From Closterium sp. NIES-65 (taxonomy: Eukaryota > Streptophyta > Zygnematophyceae > Desmidiales > Closteriaceae): a stretch of 64,000 nt of DNA. Where the stretch lies: assembly GCA_948144175.1 (NCBI GenBank), contig CANXME010001985.1, positions 186,001-250,000 of the forward strand, given 5' to 3'. The position numbers and the translations under genes were made by a program. Shown here in pieces: positions 29,540 through 39,282 of the stretch. The notes below the pieces were generated by a model. It was not told where the DNA came from, made no database searches, and saw nothing but the letters and a program-made list of their open reading frames with translations. Position 1 is the first letter of the stretch. Each line of letters begins with the position of its first letter.

Positions 29540-32344
29540 ATGCCGGTTGGATCGCCAATCCAACGGCTTTCTGACGACCTACTTTTGAAGATATTCACTC
29601 TGCTCATTCGATCCGACGGTCAGTTTACTTACGCTAGCGTCTGTCAGCGATGGCACGACGTCGCGTGTCGCTTACGATCCACCGTCCGCTTAAACGCGGA
29701 CCGTTTCGTGGGCCCTCATAAGCTACGTACGCAGCTTTCGCGGTTCGTCAACATAAAAAAGGTCGTCCTCCCCGCTGGCAGCCTGCGCGCCGTTTCTGAT
29801 GACCTCCTCTGCTGCATCGCCGACACGTGTCGCGATCTCACCGATTTTCACGTCGCTTTCTACATGCCAGACTCATTCGGTCAATCCGACAGCGGCGGAG
29901 TTTTCACCGAGCACGGACTTTCCCGCCTTTTCACCAACTGCACTCGTCTCCAGGACCTTCATCTGCACTGTCCGGATCATCTCACCGCCATCCCTCCTTC
30001 TATCAGCCGCCTCGCTTCCCTCACGAAACTCCACCTCATCGCCCTACAAGTCGAGATCCTTCCCGATACATTCACTTCGTTACAGTCACTCCGACACCTG
30101 GTGCTTCGCTTGCCCAAGCTTAACGATCTTCCCGAAAATCTGAAAAAACTTTCATCTCTGGAATCGCTGGAGCTTAAAGACTGCGCTTCGCTGATGCCAA
30201 TCCCGGAATCTATTGGGAAACTTGCGAATCTACACCGTCTTTCCATTAGTGGCTTCTTGATGCTTCTGCTGCCCGATTCACTTCCCGATCTTTCATCCCT
30301 GGAGGTTCTAGAGATTCGAGAGTCCGCAGTCGTTTATCCGCTGCCCGAGAATTTCGGGCAGCTTGACGCTCTCGAAACTCTACACCTGGAGGATATTGGT
30401 CTAACGCCCAGCCTGCCCGATTCTCTGGGGCAGCTGCAGCGGTTGAAGCGGGTTACCATGAATAACTGTTTCGGCATTTCGGCTCTGCCTCGGTGTCTCC
30501 TCAGTCTGCCTTCCCTCACGGATCTAAATCTTCGCCTCCCCGAGCTTTCCGAGCTGCCTGCTGAAATCTGGAGTTTGCCCGAGCTTCAGACATTCTCGTT
30601 GGCTGCTGCGAACGTTACAAGCCTGCCTGATTCCATGGCTCTGGCCGATTGGCTCCAAAAGCTTTCCCTCAAAGGTTTCCGAAATCTGACTTCTCTGCCC
30701 GAGGAATTGGGGCAGCTGGACGCTCTAAAGTCTCTCCACCTGAATGACCTTCGAAAACTCACATTCCTGCCCGAGTCTTTGGGGCAGCTGACAAATCTTC
30801 AAGATCTAAGAATCATGGAGTGTCATCTGCTGCGGCAGCTGCCCGAGTCTTTATACACACTATTATCCCTTGAGCATCTACTTCTGATGGATTGCTGGCG
30901 GCTCACCTCACTACCAAGCAGCATGGGAAACGGGCTGCCGAATCTGCGCAAGTTAGATATTCTCCACTGCAGATCCCTCACCCGCCTCCCTCCTTCCCTC
31001 TGCGGCCTGTCCTCTCTCGAATACCTGAGCATCCTGAGGGCAAGCCGCTTCAAAGGCAAATTGCCCGAGGGGTTGGGCCGCTTGGGGAAACTGAAGGCGT
31101 TGTCTCTCCGTGACATCTGTAACCTCTCTGGCCTTCCTGCCTCTGTCTCCGGCCTTCTCTCCCTCACCAGCCTGGTACTGGTAAACTGCCCCTGGGTAGA
31201 ATCACTGCCTGAGGATATTGGACGGCTGGGATCACTCCAGGAGCTGAGGCTCGTGAAGCTACAGCGCTTGGATTGCATCCCTCGGTCGCTGGTTGAGCTG
31301 CCGCGATTGCAGGTGCTAGACGTGCGGATGTGTTTCAAGGCCTGCACTTTGCTAGGGGATGAGAATAACCGCAGCAGCAGCAGCACCGCTAGGGCCAGCA
31401 GCAGCACGGTTAGGGCCAGCAGCAGCACCTCTAGGGCCAGGCGCAGCACTGATAGGGCAAGCAGCAGGCGCAGGGTTGCGAACGTCAGCAGCAGCAACAC
31501 TCTTATGGGGAATGAAAGCAGAGTGCCGCTTCCATCCCTGCAAAGTTTAACTGCTAAGGGTTTCCGATTCAAATCCTTAGGACCGTCTCTTGGTCACCTC
31601 ACGTCGCTGACAAGCCTCGAGATTCTGTGTATGGAGAAACTGGCCTCGCTCCCCGACTCCATATCCGGCCTTTTAAACCTGCAAGTGCTCCGAATCTTAC
31701 GCTGCAGGAGGCTGAAAGAGCTGCCAAAAAACGTTGGATCGCTTTCCCGCTTGCGGGTCCTCGAATTGGTGGAGCTCGATGATTTTTCTGCCCTGCCCAA
31801 GTCGCTCGGGCAGCTGGAGCAACTGGAGACGTTGAGATTAATCAGGTGTTTCAGGCTGGTCAAGCTTCCAGCTTCGTTTACCAATTTGTCAAGGCTGCAG
31901 CACTGTGCAATGGCCAACCTGGGAATTCCATCCTTGCCCGATAATATCCACAAGCTCTCGTCTCTCCAGACTTTGGTGCTTTTGGGGCTGTTTAACCTTT
32001 CTAGCCTGCCCAGAACCTTTCTGAAGCTGCCCCAGCTGAAGAAGTTGGATGTGAGCTACTGTGAGAAACTGGTTTGGGTGCCGGGACCTTCCCAGGAAAT
32101 GCTAACACTGCGCAAGTGTTCGATTTGCGCATGCCCTCTTCTTTCAAAGGAGATTGCCAAGAGAATTTTTAGGGGTGGGGCTATCAAGAAGAGGGAGGAT
32201 GAGGAAGAGGACGAGGAGGATGAGTGGACCGATGATGAGAATAATGGAGAGTATGATGCGTGCTTAGATTTGATGGCGGGGATGGCAAGTGAGGATGAAG
32301 AGGATGATGAAGACGAGAAAGCTTTTATAGGAGGGTGGAGATAA
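29540..32344 (+). CDS. F-box/LRR protein with acidic tail (paralogue 2)
   Basis: A 934-residue single-exon reading frame. Residues about 6-45 form an F-box (IQRLSDDLLLKIFTLL, then YASVCQRWHDVACR), which in the family binds SKP1 in SCF ubiquitin ligases. Residues about 80-840 hold some 25 leucine-rich repeats of the 23-24-residue type seen in plant NBS-LRR proteins (LPEELGQLDALKSLHLNDLR and similar). They are interrupted near 615-660 by a Ser/Arg/Ala-rich insert coded by AGC repeats. The last 60 residues are Asp/Glu-rich. No NB-ARC or TIR domain is visible. The LRRs presumably select a substrate, but which one is unknown. The start was chosen because the F-box follows at once. Confidence 0.8.
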   Translation: MPVGSPIQRLSDDLLLKIFTLLIRSDGQFTYASVCQRWHDVACRLRSTVRLNADRFVGPHKLRTQLSRFVNIKKVVLPAGSLRAVSDDLLCCIADTCRDLTDFHVAFYMPDSFGQSDSGGVFTEHGLSRLFTNCTRLQDLHLHCPDHLTAIPPSISRLASLTKLHLIALQVEILPDTFTSLQSLRHLVLRLPKLNDLPENLKKLSSLESLELKDCASLMPIPESIGKLANLHRLSISGFLMLLLPDSLPDLSSLEVLEIRESAVVYPLPENFGQLDALETLHLEDIGLTPSLPDSLGQLQRLKRVTMNNCFGISALPRCLLSLPSLTDLNLRLPELSELPAEIWSLPELQTFSLAAANVTSLPDSMALADWLQKLSLKGFRNLTSLPEELGQLDALKSLHLNDLRKLTFLPESLGQLTNLQDLRIMECHLLRQLPESLYTLLSLEHLLLMDCWRLTSLPSSMGNGLPNLRKLDILHCRSLTRLPPSLCGLSSLEYLSILRASRFKGKLPEGLGRLGKLKALSLRDICNLSGLPASVSGLLSLTSLVLVNCPWVESLPEDIGRLGSLQELRLVKLQRLDCIPRSLVELPRLQVLDVRMCFKACTLLGDENNRSSSSTARASSSTVRASSSTSRARRSTDRASSRRRVANVSSSNTLMGNESRVPLPSLQSLTAKGFRFKSLGPSLGHLTSLTSLEILCMEKLASLPDSISGLLNLQVLRILRCRRLKELPKNVGSLSRLRVLELVELDDFSALPKSLGQLEQLETLRLIRCFRLVKLPASFTNLSRLQHCAMANLGIPSLPDNIHKLSSLQTLVLLGLFNLSSLPRTFLKLPQLKKLDVSYCEKLVWVPGPSQEMLTLRKCSICACPLLSKEIAKRIFRGGAIKKREDEEEDEEDEWTDDENNGEYDACLDLMAGMASEDEEDDEDEKAFIGGWR

Positions 32345-33132
32345 GGATGGCAGGGTGGAGGTAAGGATGGCCAACTAGGAGCTTGAGGAGAAGTGGATGA
32401 TGATGAAATGGATGGTGAGGATGGATAAGGGAACGTATACGTTGAAGAAGGCAAGACTAACGGGGATGAAGAGGGTGACGAGGAAGTGCCAAGAGGATGA
32501 AGAATATGAAATGAAAGGGGATGGGAATGAAGAAGATGAGGAGGGTGAGGCGCATGAAGAAGAATATAGTATATCTGTAGTATACAAAAAATAGAAATAA
32601 TATGTAATGTATAATTTAGAATATGAATAATATTAGCTATATACTGTAAGTATGTTTGATTTGGGGACTGCATTTATTACCTATGCTTTGTACCATCTCT
32701 GTCTACCATTGCTTCTTCGCGAATGTACACGTGGTAAAACCCACTACACTAAGAAAGACTACGCTGTGCTGTGTCGACACCATTGCAACGAGGACAGCAA
32801 GCGCGTACAACCGAACATCCCAAGGGCATATTTTCGTGCTCTCGAACTTCTGGAACCGTTCTTGATGTTAATTCACCATCGTACAACGTAAAGAACCTTA
32901 CGGAACCGCTTGCAGGTGAAGTTCTGCTGCATCTCGTATGATCGTCTCCAACATCGTCTGTGTGACCGCCATAACACAGGAGATCAGCTTTCTGTATGCG
33001 CAGATAGCCTTACATCACCAGGAGTCCGTTGCTCCTTTGCCCTAAAAAAGGTTTCGTGTAGCTGTTTGGAGCTTATCGAATCAAAGGTATCTATTGCGGC
33101 CATTAAGCGCTTTCGTTCCAAGGCATTCGATC
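32345..33132. other. spacer between the F-box/LRR gene and TFIP11
   Basis: 32345-32600 continues as GAT/GAA-rich sequence like the acidic tail, beyond the stop. 32600-32650 is A/T-rich. No gene is recognised in the rest. Confidence 0.4.
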
Positions 33133-36100
33133 ATGGACGTTGACGGTGACGGAGAGCAGCGGATGCGGTTCAGCCTGGACGGAGATTTCGACGACGGCCA
33201 GTTTATCAACGGAGAGTTTTTCTCCTCGTCGCGCCGTCAGGGCCGTCAGCAGACCCGCGACGACGTCCTTTACGGTGTCTTCAACGAAGCATCTGATGAC
33301 GAAGATGACGACGACGACGAGGAATTCGGCGGTGGGGGTAAGAGACGGAGGAAGAAACGTCGCGGAAAAGACGATCTGATGGGAAAAGGCGATTTTACGA
33401 AACCCGTTAATTTCGTGTCGAAAGGTACAGTAAATCCGAACCTGGATCGGGATGCTGTAGAGGAAAGGCCCGGATTGGGAGCCAAGCCGCAGGAGCCGGC
33501 AGAGGATGAGGATCGGAGCGGATTGGGTCGGACGGGCCTCGGGTTTGGTGGAGCAGGCTTGGGATTCACGTCCGGGGGTTCCGAACCTGAAAGGCCAGGT
33601 TTGGGAGCCAGGGGGGAGGCACAAGGAGAGGAGGAGGAGGAGGAAGAGGATCACTTAGCCAAGACTGCTTTCGGCCAGCGGCTAAGGGAGCGAGCAGAGC
33701 AGAGGAGGGAGATGGAGAGGGAGCGAGCGAAGCAGGAGAAGCAAGAGGCGTCGTTTTTCGCGCAGCAGAAGGCGAATAAAGGGGTTGCTGGCGGGCTTTT
33801 CGGCTCTGGAGGTGGGGGAGGGGGAGGGAAGGGTGCTGCTCATGGGGTTGGAACGTTCGAGAAGCACACTAAAGGAATAGGGATGAAGCTTTTAGAGAAG
33901 ATGGGGTACAAGGGAGGCGGGCTGGGTAAGAACCAGCAGGGTATAGCGAAGCCGATAGAAGCGAAGCTTCGCCCGAAGAACATGGGTATGGGCTTTAACG
34001 ACTTCAAGGAGAAAGAAGTCGGGTTACCACCCCCGCCGTCCGGGAAAGACGGGGAGGTGTTGGGAGGGGAAGGGGAGGGGGGAGTGGCTTTGGAGGTTGT
34101 GGAAAAGAGAGGGAGAGAGAAGCTATGGAAGAAGAAATTTGCTGGGAGGAGGAAGGAGTATAAGACAGCGGCTGAGCTGCTGGAAGAGAAGCAGGCGGAG
34201 GGGCGGGAGGTGACTCAGACGATCCTGGACATGCGTGGAGCACAGGTGGGTTGCAGTTGTTGCGACTGGCTTTTGTGGTCGACTTGACAATAAGATTATA
34301 ATATGAGAAGCATGCGGAGGGGAGAGAAGTGACTCAGACTGTTGGACATGCGCGGAGCACAGGTGGGTTGCTGTTGTTGCGACTGGCTTTTTGTAGTCGA
34401 GTTGAGATAAGTCTCTTATGAGAGAAGCAGGCGGAGGGGCGGGAGGTGACTCAGACGATCCTGGACACGTGCGGAGCCCAGGTATGCCGTTTTTGTTGCG
34501 AATGGTCGGTGTGTTGACGAATAAGGACCAGCTGAACGGGGAGCACAAGGTTCAAGATGATGACACGCCCATGCCCGAGCTGCAGCACAACCCCTGTCAC
34601 CTGTCGTGTATGCTCGTCTATCTCTGTGTGACGTGCCCCCCCAGCTGCACCACAACCTCACCCTCGTGTCTGTTATTCTTTTCACTCTCTCTGTTCCCTG
34701 CCCAGGTCCGTGTGTTGACGAATATGGACCGGCTGAACGAGGAGCAGAAACTGCAAGAGGACGACACGCCGATGCCGGAGCTGCAGCACAACCTGCGACT
34801 GGTGGTGGATCTAGCAGAAGCAGACATTCAAACCATCGACAAGCGCTTGCGATTCCAACGAGACTCGCTCACCGCTCTCAAGCAGGAGCGCGACCGCACG
34901 CAGCAGCGCAAGCAGCAGCAGGCGCAGCAGCTAGTGGATCTCCAGAGGATTGTTGGGGTGCTGGAGAATGTTTTGTCGTCTGCCCCTCCGCCGCTGCCGC
35001 CGCCGTCGACGGCGTCGGCTGAAGCCCTCGCGCAGGACTCGCACGCGATTGCGACATCTGTCGTGACGCCATTGGCTGCGCTGCGGAGGCTGAGGGAGCA
35101 GCATCCCGAGGAGTTCAAGATGTATAATGTCTCGGCGGTGGCGTTGGGGTTTGTGCTTCCCCGTCTGGCTCCGCTTTTCCGCACCTGGAATCCCCTTGCC
35201 CACCCGTCCCACGGTCACGCTGTGCTATCCTCCTGGCGTTCTGTGCTTGCACGGGATGTAGGGGGAAGAGGAGGAGGAAAAGGTGAGAGTGACGAGGAGA
35301 GTGGGGCGATTTTTGCTGACGTGGCACTGGCTGATTCGGTGGCAGATCCGGGAGCAGCCGCAGGAGGGGTGGGAGGGGCGCCTGCTGAGATGGACCCATA
35401 CGCTCGCCTCGTCGCAGATCTCGTGCTGCCAGCTATCAGATCCGCAGTGGTCAATCTTTGGGAGCCTCGGGAGCCCGAGCCTCTCCTGAACTTCCTCGAC
35501 ACGTGGCGCGCTCCCGTGCTGCCATCTGTCCTCCTGAGAACGATTCTCGCGCACCTGGTGTTCCCGAAGCTGGCAGCCACGGTGGAGGCTTGGGACCCGA
35601 GGCTAGAAACCGTACCTGTCCACCAGTGGCTGCACCCGTGGCTCCCGTACCTAGGCTCTCAGCTCGAGACGCTCTACCCAACCATACGCTTCAGGCTCGG
35701 ATCTGCCCTCACCGCATGGCATCCATCCGACTCGTCCGCTCTTGCAATGCTCGCCCCGTGGAAATCTGTGTTTGACGCTGCGAGCTGGGACACTCTAGTG
35801 AGTCGGTCTATCGTCCCAAAGCTTATACAATTACTGCAGACTGAGTTCTTAGTGAATCCGCAGCAGCAGCAGCTGGAGCCGTTTCATTGGGCCATGTCGT
35901 GGGCGGGTGTGGTCCCCACGCGCCACCTCATCGCCTTGCTGGATACTGCCTTCTTCCCGCAGTGGCACCAGGTGCTCTACCATTGGCTGTGTGCAAACCC
36001 TAATTTCGATGAAGTCACCCGGTGGTATCTGGGATGGAAGGCGCTTTTTCCCACCGAGATTTTAAGCTCGGAAAGGGTGCGGCAGCAGCTGAACGTCGCT

Positions 36101-36637
36101 TTAGATATGATGAATCAGGCTGTAGAGGGGATGCCGGTTCTGCAACCCGGCGTGAAGGAGAACGTCTCTTACTTGAGAGTTTCGGAGCAGCAGGCGTTTG
36201 CAGATGGGGTTGGGGCAGGGGCAGGGGGAGGTGTATCTGGTGCAGGCAGTGCTGCTGCTGGGGGAGGTGGTATTGCAGCAGGTGGGGTTGGTGCGGGTGG
36301 TGGGATGGGTGGTGCTGGTGCAACCAGTGGTAGCACATTGACAGGAGGGAGAGGGGGTGGAGGAGGGAGGACGGGGATGTTGCACCAGGAGGATGAGAAG
36401 GAGCTTTCTCTACGCGAGGTCGTGGAGCGATTCGCGCTGCAGAACGACGTGAAATTCCTGCCGAAACCCGGCCGCACGCATGAAGGCATGCCGGTGTTTT
36501 TGTTTGGCACGATCAGCCTGGTGATAGATTCTCCGAAGCAGCTGCTGATGGCGCAGGATGATAAGCATGCGTGGGTGCCTGTGTCGTTGCAGCAGGTGTT
36601 GGATATGCATAGGAAGAAGGGGGGGAGGTGGGCTTAG
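33133..36637 (+). CDS. TFIP11: G-patch spliceosome disassembly factor TFIP11/NTR1 (STIPL1-type)
   Basis: Two main exons (33133-34245 and 34706-36637) give about 1014 residues. The N-terminal TIP domain reads [35 protein letters not shown] and [11 protein letters not shown]. The G-patch (about residues 240-285) reads [20 protein letters not shown] and [16 protein letters not shown]. The second exon opens [17 protein letters not shown] and [17 protein letters not shown], the GCF-like region. The end carries [20 protein letters not shown] as in the family C-terminus. The protein activates the PRP43 helicase to release the intron lariat complex in the nucleus. It is longer than the Arabidopsis and human proteins because of Gly-rich inserts near residue 705. 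Exon-edge duplications occur in its intron and 3' flank. Confidence 0.92.
34183..34480 (+). repeat. TFIP11 exon-1 end in three copies
   Basis: GAGAAGCAGGCGGAGGGGCG through TCCTGGACATGCG and a GTGGGTTG donor occurs at about 34190-34265, 34306-34387 and 34423-34480. Each junction holds a degenerate TGGTCGACTTGA or TAGTCGAGTTGA followed by ATAAG and ATGAGA, apparently eroded forms of the TGAGTCGACTCA junction. Confidence 0.85.
34508..34795 (+). repeat. TFIP11 exon-2 start in two copies
   Basis: 34508-34595 reads [20 protein letters not shown] and is a diverged copy of 34712-34795 ([20 protein letters not shown]). Only the second runs on into the long exon. Confidence 0.85.
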
Positions 36638-36920
36638 GGTGCAGAACATGGTAGGATGTCTGAGTCGATTTAAAAGTCCTCTGAAGCAGCTGCTGATGGC
36701 GCAGGACGATAAGCATGTGTGGGTGCCTGTGTCGTTGCAGCAGGTGTTGGATATGCATAGAAAGAAGGGGGGAAGGTGGGCTTATGGCGCAGAACATGGG
36801 ATGACTTATGAGTCAACTCAAAGTTCCTCTGAAGCAGCTGCTGATGGCACGAGACGATGAGCATGTGTAGGTGGGTGCCTGTGCTGTTGCAGCAAGTGTT
36901 GGATATGCATACTAATAGAG
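36530..36920 (+). repeat. TFIP11 C-terminus and 3' end in three tandem copies
   Basis: A 129-bp segment (36530-36658, including the stop codon) recurs at 36677-36805 and from 36824 to about 36920. The junctions are TGAGTCGATTTAAAAG (36661-36676) and TGAGTCAACTCAAAG (36809-36823), both members of the palindromic family. Confidence 0.92.
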
Positions 36921-37321
36921 GGGGAAAGGTGGGCTAAGCTAGCGGTCTTGCATAGTTTTTGGTTGATCATGTTTATCTTGGCCCCCTTTTGGCCAATGGC
37001 ACTGCTGCAGTTTGAGCGTTGATGAGGTTTTTAATGATTGTGCGCACATCTATTGCCTTTACCCTTTTCCACATGCAGTATTTTATTATGTAAGAGAGCA
37101 ATGAGGACAAGAATGTTGGACTGCTGAGCGCGCGTTATGCCCGCTCCATGATATTGGAGCTTATCCATCTGCTGAAAGATGTAGTTTTCAATAGCAGCCC
37201 TGTACTTGTGCGAGTGCTTGTAATCATTGAGTTGGTATCTTAGCTTCAGCCACCGTACTTCTGCATATAATGAAACCGGGCAACTTTAAGCGTATGGACC
37301 AATTCACTAACTTGCGGCAAC

Positions 37322-37358
37322 GCAGAATCCACCAGAAGGCAGGCTTGGTGGATTCTGC
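37322..37358. repeat. 12-bp inverted repeat
   Basis: GCAGAATCCACC (37322-37333) and GGTGGATTCTGC (37347-37358) are perfect complements with a 13-nt loop. It lies in non-coding sequence just upstream of the SINE. Confidence 0.85.
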
Positions 37359-37469
37359 TTTGCCACAACCGAAAAAAATCTTCATCAACTGCCCGCTGCC
37401 GTGGATCCTGTCTGGAATCTGCGAGGCAGCGCATTTTCCGTGGCAGAATCGGCCTTGGAAAACTGGAAG

Positions 37470-37720
37470 GTAAAGGTAAAGGTAAAGGTAAAGGAGGGGG
37501 GAATGGCCCCCTTTGGGTTACCCCCGGCTGTCGATCGTAATCTGCCTACCCACTTGTTTACACGCCTCGCTGGGTATCGAGGTTGTTGTATCCACTCCCA
37601 GATGAGCAGTGCGAAACCCCCTTCTGGGGGGCTGGCAGAACACGCCGGCACTGGGGTTTGAACCCGGAACCTCATCCTTCGGGAGTGCCCCATTCAATTT
37701 GACTGGGACACTTCAGGATT
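37470..37720 (-). mobile_element. tRNA-derived SINE with (TTTACC)4 tail
   Basis: On the minus strand a polymerase III B box, GGTTCAAACCC (37664-37654), lies near the 5' end. The element ends in four TTTACC units (about 37493-37470). It is flanked by 20-bp target duplications CGGCCTTGGAAAACTGGAAG (37450-37469) and the same with one change (37721-37740). A box A is not clearly seen. There is no coding capacity. Confidence 0.85.
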
Positions 37721-37740
37721 CGGCTTTGGAAAACTGGAAG

Positions 37741-39282
37741 TGTGTGGATGAGCACAGAGAAGAACAACCACAACAAGAAGGCCCACCGTGCTAGACCCCC
37801 TCCGTTATGTTGCGGGATTTGTCTGTTCTGTCATCACGTGCCCCCTTTTGCGACCCCTCGCTCCCATTTGCCATGTTGTTCTGGAAGACATTTCGTTGTA
37901 CACCCATCTCGTTCGTGACCAGTCACATCTCTCCGTATCCTTCTGAACCGTTATGATTCATTGCGCAGTTGCATTCATGAATCGTGAGTCAACACGAGGT
38001 GCAGTTTCGATCAAAATGCCAGGCCAACACGAGAAGGCTCGTTTTACTGTACTCTTTGGGGCAATGTTCCGTTTTGTGTGCGGTAGAGTGAATTGGGTGT
38101 GGTGGGGGAGAATGTCTTGTTGTACGCCGAGCCTGCGGGTTTGTCATGGACATGACTTGGTTTCGAGAACCCTGATTGGCCAGCACGCGTTTGTTCAGTC
38201 TAGCCAACGACCCTTCTGCTCCTGAATTCAGTCCTTATCAGCACGAGCAAGCGACCAGCCCAACGAAGGCAGTGAGGCAAGCAAACCCTAGCGGCCCCCC
38301 CACAATGTTCCCACAACCTGAAACACCTGACGTGAGTCGTGACCAAACCCTTGCCATCGAAGTCCAGCGTACCAACCGCCTTCACTCAGAAAAAACGACG
38401 TTGATTTTATTTTGGAGCTTCCTGCCCGAAGTGGTAGTTTGCCACGCTTCACCTTTCGCGAAGGCCTTCTACATGAGAAGAGTTAATTGTGATAGTGCAG
38501 GCAACTGTCATTGTCGTGAGTCGGTCGTCCCACCGTAATTAAGAAATGTGTCAGCTACAGAACATGTAGTCTGCTCTCAGCCACAGAATTTCAGTAGCAT
38601 GGCTTTTTGTGAAGGAAATAAAAATCATGGAACTGTACGCCAAAACACATCTCGTCCTGGAAGCCCTCCGTCTCCCCCATTTCTGCCTCCATGTCGTCTG
38701 TCCACGGAAACAGTGGAGCTCATCTTCCCTCCCCACTCGAGCCCCCACTGACTCGAGGCAGCTTGCACCCTGCCAGAGGCAGCAGCCACAGCAGATGACC
38801 AAACGCGGTTTTCCCCTCTCTTCTCCTCCTATCTCTTTCTCCAGCTCCCCTGGCTTCAGTGCTACCATAATGTTGATTTTGATAGCTGAGAAACCCTAGT
38901 CTAGAACTTACGGTTGCTTATCATGGCACTGTATTTAGTTTCCGAAACGTCAACCTAGTTTCCGAAACGTCAGCTTTTTGTTGAGTGACTTATCGTCTTT
39001 GGTAAGTCACCTTGTGGTATAGGTGATTGTTCCAACTGACAGAACACGCACATTTAGTTTCACCGTTCATTTTGCTCGATAATCGGCGGACTAAGCGATC
39101 CGGAGTCCTCATAGGTACCACATTAGTTGTAGCAGGTCTGTGAGACGTCGCTTTGTGTGGAATTGCCTTGTTGGTCTATTCTTAGCTCCTGAGCCATTTC
39201 TACCTATATATCTCTTCGGTTTTATCAGGAAGCGGGTGAAGTGATCCAGCAACCAGCATATTGAGTTCTTCATAGAAGCGCA
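37741..39282. other. spacer before the LRR-protease gene
   Basis: No gene is recognised. 38936-38972 holds two copies of TAGTTTCCGAAACGTCA. The promoter of the next gene presumably lies in 39000-39282. 36921-37449 is likewise non-coding. Confidence 0.4.

Noticed and set aside
33103-33654. Minus-strand frame opposite the start of TFIP11
   Set aside because: The plus strand shows the TIP and G-patch domains. The minus frame has no motif and arises from GA-rich codons.
10427-36823. Assembly artefact as the explanation for duplicated exons
   Set aside because: Copies differ by many substitutions and have different intron lengths, and decayed and fresh copies coexist. This is not expected from mis-assembly, though long reads should still confirm it.
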